Shown here piece after piece: positions 22,308 through 31,108 of a DNA stretch of 64,000 nucleotides. Below the pieces are notes generated by a model. That model searched no databases and was not told where the DNA came from. It saw nothing but the letters and a program-made list of their open reading frames with translations. Position 1 is the stretch's first letter. Each line of letters starts with the position of its first letter. Origin of the DNA: JBGSMX01 sp963790405 (GTDB taxonomy: Bacteria; Actinomycetota; Coriobacteriia; Anaerosomatales; JAGXFU01); NCBI GenBank assembly GCA_963790405.1, contig CAWBOJ010000003.1:434001-498000 (forward strand), given 5' to 3'. The position numbers and the translations under genes are program-made.

Positions 22308-22381
22308 GCACACGGTGTGCTACACTGCGCAAGGCTTTTCCCAAAGACCCGGTTGTCTTCGCGTCGCCACCGATGGCGACG
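22308..22381 (+). promoter_or_regulatory. Promoter with palindrome and 5' leader hairpin upstream of the DEAD-box helicase
   Basis: A perfect short palindrome (GCACAC-G-GTGTGC, 22308-22320) abuts a -10-like TACACT (22321-22326). Downstream, 22362-22381 forms an 8-base-pair hairpin (CGTCGCCA/TGGCGACG, loop CCGA) in the roughly 120-base leader. Long structured leaders are common for cold-induced DEAD-box helicase mRNAs. A -35 element is not clear. Confidence 0.4.
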
Positions 22382-22453
22382 ACCTTCTAGAGCAACTGCG
22401 TCTGCAACGCGGTGCCGCCTGACTTGGCCGGCACGCTCGAAGGAGACAACTGA

Positions 22454-23689
22454 ATGTCGTTTGAATCACTCGGCCTTGAGCCGCGCCTTCTGTCTGCTGT
22501 GGACAAGATGGGCTACACCGACCCGACCCCGATACAACGCGAGGCCATTCCCCACGTGCTGGCAGGACGTGATGTCGTTGGCGTCGCGCAGACCGGCACC
22601 GGCAAGACCGCGGCGTTCGTGTTGCCGATGCTGCAACGGATTCCGACCAAGCGTGGCGTTCGGGCGCTTGTCGTCACCCCCACCCGTGAGTTGGCATCGC
22701 AGATAGCCGAGGTTACACGTGACGCAGCGCGCGGTACGCACCACCGGGCAGCCGTGATTTTCGGTGGCGTGGGGCAGAAGCCCCAGGTCGACGCTTTGCG
22801 GCGTGGAGTCGACATCGTGATCGCGTGTCCTGGTCGCCTGCTCGATCTGCATTCCCAGGGCGCCATCGACCTGTCCCATGTCGAGACCGTCGTGCTCGAC
22901 GAGGCCGATCGCATGCTGGACATGGGTTTTTGGCCGGACGTGCGCCGCATCCTGGCGCTGCTTCCCGCCAAGCGCCAGAACCTGCTCTTCAGCGCAACGA
23001 TGGCTCCAGAGGTCATCAAGGTCGTCAACTCGGTACTCACCGACCCCGTTCGCATCGAGACCTCACCTCCGGCCAAGCCGGTCGATAATGTCGACCAGAC
23101 CGTCTACCCGGTGTGCAACACGCAGAAGACCGATCTGCTCGTTGAGCTGCTCGCCCGCAACCACGGATCGCGCACGCTCGTGTTCACCCGCACCAAGCAT
23201 CGCGCGGATCGAGTGAGCCGACAGCTGTCCAAGAGAGGCGTGCGCAGCGAGGCGATTCACGGAGACCGTTCGCAGAATCAACGCGAGAAGGCGCTGCACT
23301 CGTTCCGCACGGGTCGATCGCACGTCCTTGTGGCGACCGATGTTGTGGCGCGCGGCATCGACATCGACAAGATCACCCATGTCGTCAACTACGACATTCC
23401 TCATACTACCGAGGATTACGTGCATCGCATCGGTCGGACGGCGAGAGCCGGAGCCGATGGGAGCGCGATCAGCTTCCTGTCACCCGAGGAACTCGAGAAG
23501 TTCACCGCGATCGAGCGCACGCTCGACACGGTGCTGGCGTGCGAGGATCTTGACGGTTTCCACTACAAGGAGCGCACCGTGCCTGATCCGCAGCGCACAG
23601 CCACTCCCGCGCCCAAGGTCGGTTCGGGTGGCGGCAACTCGCGTTCACGGGGCAGCCGCAGAGGCGGTCGGGGTCGTCGCGGAAACTAG
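22454..23689 (+). CDS. DEAD-box ATP-dependent RNA helicase
   Basis: A 411-residue DEAD-box helicase that unwinds RNA in ribosome assembly or mRNA decay. All motifs are present in order: the Q-motif phenylalanine and YTDPTPIQREAIP, AQTGTGKT (Walker A), PTRELASQ, GGVGQ, DEADRMLDMGF (DEAD), SATMAPE, TLVFTRTKHRAD, VATDVVARGID and HRIGRTARAG. The C-terminus is an arginine/glycine-rich tail (SRGSRRGGRGRRGN) that binds RNA. ATG at 22454 follows AAGGAGAC. It resembles the RhlE/DeaD group; the exact member cannot be fixed. A strong terminator follows at 23721. Confidence 0.96.
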   Translation: MSFESLGLEPRLLSAVDKMGYTDPTPIQREAIPHVLAGRDVVGVAQTGTGKTAAFVLPMLQRIPTKRGVRALVVTPTRELASQIAEVTRDAARGTHHRAAVIFGGVGQKPQVDALRRGVDIVIACPGRLLDLHSQGAIDLSHVETVVLDEADRMLDMGFWPDVRRILALLPAKRQNLLFSATMAPEVIKVVNSVLTDPVRIETSPPAKPVDNVDQTVYPVCNTQKTDLLVELLARNHGSRTLVFTRTKHRADRVSRQLSKRGVRSEAIHGDRSQNQREKALHSFRTGRSHVLVATDVVARGIDIDKITHVVNYDIPHTTEDYVHRIGRTARAGADGSAISFLSPEELEKFTAIERTLDTVLACEDLDGFHYKERTVPDPQRTATPAPKVGSGGGNSRSRGSRRGGRGRRGN

Positions 23690-23720
23690 TCGCGATCGCA
23701 CTTCCGGTATCAGCACATAG

Positions 23721-23750
23721 AAAGGGGGCTCCCAATCGGGAGCCCCCTTT
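23721..23750 (+). terminator. Rho-independent terminator after the DEAD-box helicase
   Basis: A perfect 13-base-pair stem (AAAGGGGGCTCCC with its complement) and a 4-base loop AATC, with a T-run at the end of the right arm (CCCTTTG). It sits 32 bases after the helicase stop. A closely similar element lies at 25610-25639. Confidence 0.85.
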
Positions 23751-23955
23751 GTCAGTGCGACGTGGTGAAGCAGATGTTGTGGTATGGGCTTCGCTGCGCA
23801 CTTCCCTTGGAAGGTTCCAGCGTTTCCAGGTAGATCGGACGGGGTACACGGGATACAGTCAGCGGCACCAGTGGAAGAGCGACAGGCAGATGGGCTCGGG
23901 CCGACACATGAACGTGGTCGTTTAGAAAGGTGTGTGATCGATCATCGCCGCAAAT

Positions 23956-25533
23956 GTGCTCATCTTGATTGCCGAGGCCGTGACGGTCTATCTGATTGTT
24001 CTTCTCGTGCACTCGCTCCGTCACCGCGTGGGGCTCGGCCCTTTCTACGCAACGCTCGGTGGCCTGACGGTGATCATGTCGTGGGTGACCGATATCGGCA
24101 TCCGTCTCGAGGTCGGCGGCCTCACGTTCCTTGTCGGTTCGACCGTCTTCTACACGGCGATTCTGCTCGGCGTGTTTGTCGTGTACGTGTTCGACGGTCC
24201 GGGGCCGACCCGGACGGCGATCTTCACGGTTGCGGGCATGTCCATCCTGGCTCCGCTTGTTGGTGCTGCGCTGCAGGTGCAACTGCTGGCGCTCGGCCAG
24301 GACGCGTCCACGTTCATCCTCCACCCCAGTCTGCGGATTAACACGGCTTCGGTGTTTGCGACTATCGCGGATCTTGTCTTCCTGGCTGTTGTGTGGGAAC
24401 TCTTGGGTAGGCCCGGCTTCCCGTTTCGCACTTGGATCAGGACGTATCTGACTCTGCTGGGCGTCATGTGTCTCGACGTGGTGCTGTTTTCAACGGGCGC
24501 CTTCGCGGGCACACCCGCCTACTTGAGCATCATGTCGGGCACGCTCGCCACGCGTGTGATCGTGGCGACGTTCGCCGGCCCGCTCCTCTACGGCTATCTC
24601 GCCTGGCAGAACAGCGCAAAGGGTGCGGAGATCGAGAGCCGTCCCGCCCTGGCGATCTTCATGGAGGTAGCTCAGGTTCGTGAAAGTCTCCGCGTTGCCG
24701 AGCAAGAGATCGAACGTCGGATAGCGGCCGAGCAAGAGCTCGAAGCGCACAAGAATCATCTGGAGGAACTTGTCGCGGAGCGTACGAGGGACCTCGTCGA
24801 GGCCAATATCGGGCTCGAGGAGGCCAACGAGGCCAAGCGGATCTTCCTGGCGAACATGAGCCACGAGCTCCGGACGCCTTTGAACTCGGTCATCGGTTTC
24901 TCTGGCACGTTGGGCAACGGAATGGCGGGTCCACTGAACGAGGAGCAGCAGCGCCAGGTCGACATGGTCAACAACAGCGGGCGATACCTGCTCTCGCTCA
25001 TCGACGATGTGCTCGATATTGCCAAGATCGAGGCCGGAGAGACGGTCTTTCACTTGAAGGCATTCGATCCCGACGCACTCGTTCGAGAAGCGGTCGAGAT
25101 GATGCGGCCATTGGCCAAGGAGCGGGGACTCGAGATATCCGTTGAGTCACTCGGCCGAGGCGAGAAGTTGCGCTCCGATCCGGCTAAGGTCAAACACGTG
25201 CTACTCAACCTGCTGAGCAACGCGATCAAGTTCACCGTGACCGGGCGTGTTGTCGTGCGCTGCGAGAGGCCTGGTGACGGATCTCTCGTGCTCTCGGTCC
25301 AGGATACCGGCCCCGGAATCGAACCTGCGGATCTGTCGCGCGTCTTCGATGCGTTCACTCAGATCGAGATTCCGGGCACGGCGAAATCGAAGGGAACTGG
25401 TCTGGGCCTGGCACTTTCGCGGGTGTATGCGGAGATGCTCGGCGGTGAAGTCACCGTCAGCAGCGAGGTCGGGGTCGGATCAGTATTCACACTTACGGTG
25501 CCGGGCAAAGGGATGAGCCACACAAGCGACTAG
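23956..25533 (+). CDS. Integral-membrane sensor histidine kinase with VUT-like N-terminal domain
   Basis: A 525-residue orphan histidine kinase. The first 220 residues form about six or seven hydrophobic helices (VYLIVLLVHSL, FYATLGGLTVIMSWVTDIGI, GSTVFYTAILLGVFVVYVFD) resembling the VUT/queuosine-precursor-transporter type membrane domain, here used as a sensor. A coiled linker (EQEIERRIAAEQELEAHKN) leads to the HisKA box NMSHELRTPLNSVIGF near residue 300 and the HATPase motifs NLLSNAIKFTVTG, VQDTGPGI and SKGTGLGLALS. The start is doubtful: GTG 23956 is the first in this frame, but a ribosome site (GAAAGG) and GTG at 23935 lie in another frame, so an N-terminal indel is possible. A terminator follows at 25610. 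Confidence 0.85.
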   Translation: MLILIAEAVTVYLIVLLVHSLRHRVGLGPFYATLGGLTVIMSWVTDIGIRLEVGGLTFLVGSTVFYTAILLGVFVVYVFDGPGPTRTAIFTVAGMSILAPLVGAALQVQLLALGQDASTFILHPSLRINTASVFATIADLVFLAVVWELLGRPGFPFRTWIRTYLTLLGVMCLDVVLFSTGAFAGTPAYLSIMSGTLATRVIVATFAGPLLYGYLAWQNSAKGAEIESRPALAIFMEVAQVRESLRVAEQEIERRIAAEQELEAHKNHLEELVAERTRDLVEANIGLEEANEAKRIFLANMSHELRTPLNSVIGFSGTLGNGMAGPLNEEQQRQVDMVNNSGRYLLSLIDDVLDIAKIEAGETVFHLKAFDPDALVREAVEMMRPLAKERGLEISVESLGRGEKLRSDPAKVKHVLLNLLSNAIKFTVTGRVVVRCERPGDGSLVLSVQDTGPGIEPADLSRVFDAFTQIEIPGTAKSKGTGLGLALSRVYAEMLGGEVTVSSEVGVGSVFTLTVPGKGMSHTSD

Positions 25534-25609
25534 CGATTTGGAGACGGAGCCGCTACTCGTTCAGCGCAGGGAAGTAGGTTCGCGCCCAGTCCCGCGTGGT
25601 CATACATAG

Positions 25610-25639
25610 AGAAGGGGCCCCCAGACGGGAGCCCCTTCT
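25610..25639. terminator. Bidirectional terminator between convergent genes
   Basis: AGAAGGGGC and GCCCCTTCT form a 9-base-pair stem that continues, after one mismatch, with three more C-G pairs around AGAC. It lies between the + strand kinase stop (25533) and the - strand stop of the surface protein (25661), and carries T-rich ends on both strands. Confidence 0.75.
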
Positions 25640-25660
25640 TGTCATGCGTTGTGGTTGGGT

Positions 25661-27988
25661 CTACTTGATGATTCCTGCGACGCTGTCGCGAACTGACTGC
25701 GACACCGCATTCAGTCCACCGAGGTAGCGGACCTCCCCTATACGGTGCGCGTGCATCACCAGGCAGGCGCGGGTGTCGCCAGACAGCGCGTCGGGCTTGG
25801 TGAGAAGCATGACCGAGGAGTTGCGACCCTGCATCACTCCGCCTGAGAGGGCGTCGGGGAAATCGATGCCGGTCGTAACGGCTAGGCCGTCCCAGCTGAG
25901 ACCGAGGTCGTTGACGCCGTACGTGGCGATCTTGGTCGCCGTCTCGTACCGGGTGTCTCCATCGATCCGCACCGCCGAGATGCCTGCTTCAAGGATGGTT
26001 ACCGAGGTCTGGGGGGTAACCGCAGCATCGCCGCCCAGAAGTATGGCCTTCTTCACGCCTGCCGCTTTCATGGCAGCGAGTGTCGAGGCGGAAACGCTGT
26101 TCTTGCCGGAGAGATAGACCGGCCATCCGCCGGCGCAGGCAAGCGGGCTGGCAGACAGGGCGTCCGCGAAGTTGTTGCCGGTTGCCACGAAGGCAGTGCC
26201 GTCATAGTCAGGGCCAAGGACATCTACCGTACGGGCTGCGATCAGCTCGGCGGTCTCGTAGCGTGTTGCGCCGCCCATTCGCTTGACCGAGAGTTTCATT
26301 CCGCGCAGGGCGGTCTCAACACTGCTCGAGACCGCGTCCGTGCCGCCCAGGATGAGCGCTCTATCCGCACCGAGCCGCTTGATCTCGGTTGCGATGACTG
26401 CCGGGACGGAATCGGTATCGACGAGCAGTACCGGTGCATCGAGCGCTCCTGCTAGCGCAGCACCACCAAGAGCGTCAGGCCAATTGCGGCCGGTCGCGAT
26501 TACCACATCGTCTGCGCCGTCCGGGAACGCCTCTTTTGAGGCCGCGACGGACGTAGCGAATCGATTGGACCCTGCAACGGGGACAGGCTCGTAGTCGAGT
26601 TCCCTGTTGGTGACGTAGATGTGCGAGTAGGTGTCGCCTCCTACTTCAGCATCCGAATGGAAGGCAATCGTGTATCCGTTGGAGCTGATCGAGGGCTTGC
26701 CGAAGTCCTCGTCAGAGTCGTTTTGGCTGGGGTAGTCCTCGCTCAGGAGATCGGTCTCGCCCGTCGTCATGTCGTACACGAAGACATCTTCGGAGTCGTT
26801 GGTGTCGTTGTCGACGAGGTTCGACGCCCAGGACGAGAAGGTCACGTACCGACCGTCGGCGCTGATCGCCGGGTTCCGGGAGCAGTTGTCAGCCTCTTCA
26901 GCGGGGTCGAGGGCGACGCTGACTCGTGTCGTCACGCCATCCACGAGGTCGCGCACGAAAATATCGGAGTCGCCGTTGTTGTCGTCTTCGACGAGGTCGC
27001 CAGCGCTAGACTGGAAGGCGATGTAGCGACCATCCGAACTCAGTGACGGCCAACGCGACTGACCCTCACTCGTGTAGCCATCAAGCGAGACACTCGCAAG
27101 CGTCGTCTTTCCGTCCTTGAGATCACGCACAAAGACCTGAGGATAGCAGGAGCCGTCATCTTGACTGTCGTCGGCCAATTCGTCATGGCCGCGGAAGGCC
27201 ACATACCGACCGTTTCCGGAAAGTGTCGGCCAGTGTGTCGCGTCGTCGGGAACGTCGCCGTCGTTCGAGACGCTGGCGATTTTCGTGGTGCGTAGGGCTA
27301 CGTCGTAAACGAAGATGTTGGGGCAGTTGACCTCAGCACCCGGCACTATGTCAATTGCGGCCGAGCGGTAGGTGATGCGTGTGCCATCCGCGCTTATCTG
27401 CGGCCAGTCGGCGCACTCGTCATCGGAGTCGCCTGGGTCGATGCTGCCGTCGCGCTTGCTAACACAGATAGTGGTCTTGGCAACGCGATCGCGCAGGAAG
27501 ATGTCTGCCGATTCGTTCACATCGTCGGCGGTGAGGTTGTCGGAGCTCGACTGGAACACCACGTATCGACCATCGGCACTCACGGAAGGCTTGGTCGAGC
27601 AGCCGTTCCCGAGTTCTCCGCCGGTCGAGACGCTGATCAGCTCGAGTTTCCCGGTCTCCTGGTCGTAGAGGAAGACGTTGTTCTCTTCGTCTTCATCTGC
27701 GCCATCGTAGTCGGGCCAGTCGCCCGATCCATCCTCCGGGGTTCCTGCGGGTATGACGTTGGTCGCGTCCGTGTGGAACACCACGTAGCGACCGTTGCCG
27801 CTGACGCGGGCGAACTGGGAATCACCATCCATCAGCGTGCCGGATGTCGTGGTCACTCGTTCGATGGAATCTTGCACCCACTGTGCGGATGCCGTTCCCG
27901 TGAACGACATCATCGAGACGACGAATATTGCCGCTAGTAGTACTCGAACATAGCGGGCAGGACGAAATCTCCCTTTGTCTGCGGACAC
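25661..27988 (-). CDS. Secreted surface protein: seven TolB/WD40-like repeats plus three cell-wall-binding repeats (CWB2)
   Basis: A 775-residue exported protein. GTG at 27988 follows GAGGGAGG; the N-terminus is a signal peptide (VLLAAIFVVSMMSFTGTASA). Residues about 50-480 hold seven repeats of the form SADGRYVVFQSSSDNL, consistent with a seven-bladed beta-propeller of the TolB type. The C-terminal ~300 residues contain three cell-wall-binding repeat 2 units (AGSNRFATSVAASKEAFPDG, RMGGATRYETAELIA, RIDGDTRYETATKIA) with LGGTDAVS/LGGDAAVT loops, which anchor proteins non-covalently to the wall polymers of Gram-positive bacteria. The ligand of the propeller is unknown. The GTG in front of the longer ORF at 28045 is not needed. 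Confidence 0.92.
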   Translation of the reverse strand: MSADKGRFRPARYVRVLLAAIFVVSMMSFTGTASAQWVQDSIERVTTTSGTLMDGDSQFARVSGNGRYVVFHTDATNVIPAGTPEDGSGDWPDYDGADEDEENNVFLYDQETGKLELISVSTGGELGNGCSTKPSVSADGRYVVFQSSSDNLTADDVNESADIFLRDRVAKTTICVSKRDGSIDPGDSDDECADWPQISADGTRITYRSAAIDIVPGAEVNCPNIFVYDVALRTTKIASVSNDGDVPDDATHWPTLSGNGRYVAFRGHDELADDSQDDGSCYPQVFVRDLKDGKTTLASVSLDGYTSEGQSRWPSLSSDGRYIAFQSSAGDLVEDDNNGDSDIFVRDLVDGVTTRVSVALDPAEEADNCSRNPAISADGRYVTFSSWASNLVDNDTNDSEDVFVYDMTTGETDLLSEDYPSQNDSDEDFGKPSISSNGYTIAFHSDAEVGGDTYSHIYVTNRELDYEPVPVAGSNRFATSVAASKEAFPDGADDVVIATGRNWPDALGGAALAGALDAPVLLVDTDSVPAVIATEIKRLGADRALILGGTDAVSSSVETALRGMKLSVKRMGGATRYETAELIAARTVDVLGPDYDGTAFVATGNNFADALSASPLACAGGWPVYLSGKNSVSASTLAAMKAAGVKKAILLGGDAAVTPQTSVTILEAGISAVRIDGDTRYETATKIATYGVNDLGLSWDGLAVTTGIDFPDALSGGVMQGRNSSVMLLTKPDALSGDTRACLVMHAHRIGEVRYLGGLNAVSQSVRDSVAGIIK

Positions 27989-28159
27989 GGTGCCTCCCTC
28001 TCGGATAGTCAAGCATCTGTGCGCCGTCGGTCTGGCGACACACACCCCTTTCTACAAGTAGTAGCACAGCTGAGAGGGGTGCAACAGATGGAATAGAGGT
28101 AATTCCGACCAGCGGGACGGGAGACGTACATCTCGGTCAGATGCGCGTCGGCGTTTCTC

Positions 28160-29422
28160 TCAAATCACCGCGATTTCGTGTGAGGAATCGCCAGCGCGTC
28201 CTCTGCCGGTCACCGCCAACGCCACCGAGGCTGCTGCCATGAGCACTGCGCTGAGCCAGAATGGCGCGGCCGGTCCGACTGCGTCCCACAGCAGCCCGGC
28301 AACCAGGCTCGCCGGCAGTGCGGCGATGCCCAGCACGAACGTGTAGCCTCCGATGGCGGTCGCGCGCACGGCCGGGTCGACGAGGTCGACGACGTAGGCG
28401 CGAGTGATCCCCTCGGTCATGGCATACGGGATGCCGTACAGGGCGAACAACACCCAGGCGGCCACGGGCGCGTTCATGAGCGCGAACCCCGCGTAGACGA
28501 TTGCGTAGCCGGCGAACCCTGCAACCAGGACTCTTCGGCGACCCACGCGATCGGACCTGATGCCGATGGGCGTGGAGGCGAGCGAGCCCACCACGTTGAA
28601 GACGAAGTAGGCGAGCGGGATCAGCGCTGGAGCCATACCCACGTTCTGCGCCCGCAGTACGAGCATCGCGTCGCTCGAGTTGCCCAGAGCGAACAGCGAA
28701 CTCACCGCTGTGAACACCGCGAACGGGCGACCCAGGTGGCGGAGGCGCAGTGGAGGATGGGGTGTCGATGGCTGTGGGGTCCCGTCGGCACCGGGCATCG
28801 CGCTTGGCACGTGGCGTATGTCTCGCACGACGAACACCGCAAACACGATGGCGAGCGTGCCGGGAATCGCCGAGACGAGGAAGATCGTGCGGTAGCCGTC
28901 AGGTGCGAGCGTGAGGATCGCCCAGGCTACCAGCGGACCAATTGCGGCGCCGACGGTGTCGAGCGCGCGGTGAACTCCGAAGTCGCGGCCCCTGTGCGCC
29001 TCGGTCGAGGAGTCGGCGATGAGCGCATCGCGCGGTGCGGTTCGAATGCCCTTGCCGAGTCGGTCTGCGAAGCGCAGTGCCAGGACCATCGGCCAGCCGT
29101 TGGCGAAAACCAGCAGCGGCTTCACGAGGTTGGATAGCGAGTAGCCGAGTACCACGAGTGGTTTGCGCCGACCCGCCCGGTCGGAAAGCCAGCCGCTGAC
29201 CACTTTCGTGAGGCTGGCGGTCGCCTCGGCGACCGATTCGATGAGCCCGACTGCCGCCACCGGAGCGCCGAGCACGTTGGTCAGAAAGAGCGGCAAGATC
29301 GGGTAGACCATCTCGGACGAGGCGTCGGTGAGCAGGCTGAGGATCCCGAGTGCGCGGACGTTGCGCGGGATGCGGTTCTTGCGCTGATCGGGGCCGACCG
29401 TGTTCTCTTCTCGCTCGCTCAC
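28160..29422 (-). CDS. Major facilitator superfamily transporter
   Basis: A 420-residue transporter with about twelve hydrophobic helices. The A-loop signature between helices 2 and 3 is GWLSDRAGRRKPLVVLGYS, followed by RFADRLGKGIRTAPRDALIA, a motif of a widespread MFS subgroup of uncharacterised efflux-type carriers. The second half repeats the pattern (GIRSDRVGRRRVLVAG). Start GTG at 29422 gives a short polar N-terminus before helix 1 (ALGILSLLTDASSEMVYPIL); a longer ORF start at 29545 adds non-family residues. Substrate unknown. It diverges from the methyltransferase gene. Confidence 0.85.
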   Translation of the reverse strand: MSEREENTVGPDQRKNRIPRNVRALGILSLLTDASSEMVYPILPLFLTNVLGAPVAAVGLIESVAEATASLTKVVSGWLSDRAGRRKPLVVLGYSLSNLVKPLLVFANGWPMVLALRFADRLGKGIRTAPRDALIADSSTEAHRGRDFGVHRALDTVGAAIGPLVAWAILTLAPDGYRTIFLVSAIPGTLAIVFAVFVVRDIRHVPSAMPGADGTPQPSTPHPPLRLRHLGRPFAVFTAVSSLFALGNSSDAMLVLRAQNVGMAPALIPLAYFVFNVVGSLASTPIGIRSDRVGRRRVLVAGFAGYAIVYAGFALMNAPVAAWVLFALYGIPYAMTEGITRAYVVDLVDPAVRATAIGGYTFVLGIAALPASLVAGLLWDAVGPAAPFWLSAVLMAAASVALAVTGRGRAGDSSHEIAVI

Positions 29423-29585
29423 GTTGTCAGGATGCTCCAGGTTGGCTCGAATGGCATCATGATCGGCGGCTTCTCGTTGCGGCGCCACATCGAAGCGTAC
29501 ACGATGTCGGCACACGGTTCTGTCCGTGGGGGCGTGCCGTATCATGGGTCCGGAACGCGTTCAAGAAAGGGGAGGGCCCCGAGAA

Positions 29586-30152
29586 GTGTCCGTGCCGTCG
29601 ACCGATCCGCTCACCCGTCTTCTCGATCGCGTGCTCGTGCACGGCCTGGGTCGCGAGAACTATCGCCGCTACTTCGCCGGGCTCGGTCTGCAACCTACCG
29701 AGCGTGTGCTCGATGTCGGAGCCGGCTCGGGAGGGTGCACGCATCAGCTGGCGCTGCTTGTTCCCGAAGGAAGCGTCGTATCGCTCGAGATATCCGAACG
29801 CTGGTCCAAGATCGCTCGGGGCTACCTCGGCGAGCTTCCCAACGTCGAGTACGTCGTAGGCAACGGCGCGCAGGCACAGCTCGTGCCCGCGTCGTTTGAT
29901 GCAGCGAACGTCCACTTCATGCTGCACGACGTCGGTGCTGGCGAGCGTGCGCGGCTGCTGCGAAACGTCGCCTCGGCACTTCGCCCGGGAGGTCGCCTGT
30001 TCATGCGCGAGCCGCTCAAGCCACCGCACGGCATCACCTTCGATGATGCACGCGGCCTGGCCGAGGATGCCGGGTTCGAGTTCGTCTCCCGCTCCGAGGA
30101 GCGCGTCTTCACGATGGGCCCCGTGTTCCGCGCCGTCTTTCGCAAGGCATAG
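29586..30152 (+). CDS. Class I SAM-dependent methyltransferase
   Basis: A 188-residue methyltransferase. Motif I is VLDVGAGSGGCTHQLALLV (SAM binding), motif II VVSLEISERW, motif IV FDAANVHFMLHDV, and post-motif LRPGGRLFMREPL. The GTG at 29586 lies after a purine-rich GAAAGGGGAGGG stretch; GTG 29592 is possible. The topology and size fit small ubiE-like methyltransferases acting on small molecules. Substrate not evident. A -10-like TATCAT near 29541 may drive it. Confidence 0.8.
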   Translation: MSVPSTDPLTRLLDRVLVHGLGRENYRRYFAGLGLQPTERVLDVGAGSGGCTHQLALLVPEGSVVSLEISERWSKIARGYLGELPNVEYVVGNGAQAQLVPASFDAANVHFMLHDVGAGERARLLRNVASALRPGGRLFMREPLKPPHGITFDDARGLAEDAGFEFVSRSEERVFTMGPVFRAVFRKA

Positions 30153-30296
30153 CGCACTTCACCGCGCGGACTACGTGCACCGTGCCGCATACGACCTGGG
30201 TTGCAGACGAGATGACACCCTGTGGCCGACGCGACGGCCTCTCTGGGCTGACAGACTTTGAAGCGTAAGATTCCCCACACTGCAGGAGGTTCGAAC

Positions 30297-31025
30297 ATGG
30301 AGAAACACAAGATGAGGATTGTAGCGACGAGTGCGCTCGCTACGGTGCTGGTCCTCGGTGGGATCGGCTACGCATACGGAGAGCCTGCCGAGGACACGTC
30401 GACGCCGCTCGCCCTGGTGGGCGGGGCCGTTGCGCGTGCAGGTGGCGGTCTCGCAAAGGTCGTGGCGGACATCACCGGTCTCGACGACAGTGATGTCATC
30501 GACCGCCGCAACGACGGCGAGTCGTTCGCGGATATCGCAACATCCGAGGGCGTCAGCACCGACGAGGTCAAGGATGCTGCAGTCGAGGACTTCGAGTCCA
30601 CGCTGGACGAGCGGCTGTCTTCGACCGATGCGCTCCCTGAGCGAGGTAGCGGAGGCCATGGTGGACGCGGCGGCATGTCAGGCGGAGTGTCCGCCGAGTC
30701 CGTGCTCGCCGATCTCTCGGACATCGACATCGACGAGATTCGCACGATGCGTCAGGACGGCCAGTCACTCGCTCAAATCGCCGAGAGTGAGGGCGTCGAC
30801 ATCGACACGGTGATTGACACGGTCATCGAGAAGACGACCGAGCAGCTTCAGGCCGATGTTGATGAAGGCCGCATCGACGAGGACCGCAAGACCGAGATTC
30901 TTGAAGACTTGCGCACGCGGCTCGAGGAGATGGTCACGTCGACCGACCCGATGCCGCTGGGCGGTCAAGGTGGCCCCGATGGACCCCCGCCTGCAGCCAT
31001 GGATGGCTCGACACCGAGTCAGTAG
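30297..31025 (+). CDS. Secreted acidic protein with two related helical repeats
   Basis: A 242-residue protein with a signal peptide (VATSALATVLVLGGIGYAYG). The body holds two copies of a motif: DSDVIDRRNDGESFADIATS (about residues 68-87) and DIDEIRTMRQDGQSLAQIAE (about 140-160), each followed by GV(S/D)xDxV. This resembles repeats of uncharacterised secreted proteins that respond to metals or stress, but I do not recognise a named family. A Gly/His-rich linker (RGSGGHGGRGGMSGG) separates them, and the C-terminus is Pro/Gly-rich. ATG at 30297 after AGGAGG. It converges with tryptophanase. Confidence 0.65.
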   Translation: MEKHKMRIVATSALATVLVLGGIGYAYGEPAEDTSTPLALVGGAVARAGGGLAKVVADITGLDDSDVIDRRNDGESFADIATSEGVSTDEVKDAAVEDFESTLDERLSSTDALPERGSGGHGGRGGMSGGVSAESVLADLSDIDIDEIRTMRQDGQSLAQIAESEGVDIDTVIDTVIEKTTEQLQADVDEGRIDEDRKTEILEDLRTRLEEMVTSTDPMPLGGQGGPDGPPPAAMDGSTPSQ

Positions 31026-31077
31026 TGCGATGCGGGTCATAGCGCGACGTGGATGAGCTGCCCCGTCGCTTCAAATA

Positions 31078-31108
31078 GGAGCCGGTGGTGCGCTATGCCA
31101 CCGGCTCC
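31078..31108 (-). terminator. Terminator-like hairpin enclosing the tnaA stop codon
   Basis: A perfect 11-base-pair stem (GGAGCCGGTGG and complement) with a 9-base loop. The tnaA stop codon (31093-31095 on the minus strand) lies in the loop and the last sense codons are in the stem. Minus-strand RNA continues with a short U-containing tail, and the convergent gene ends at 31025, so it may stop both transcripts. Confidence 0.65.
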
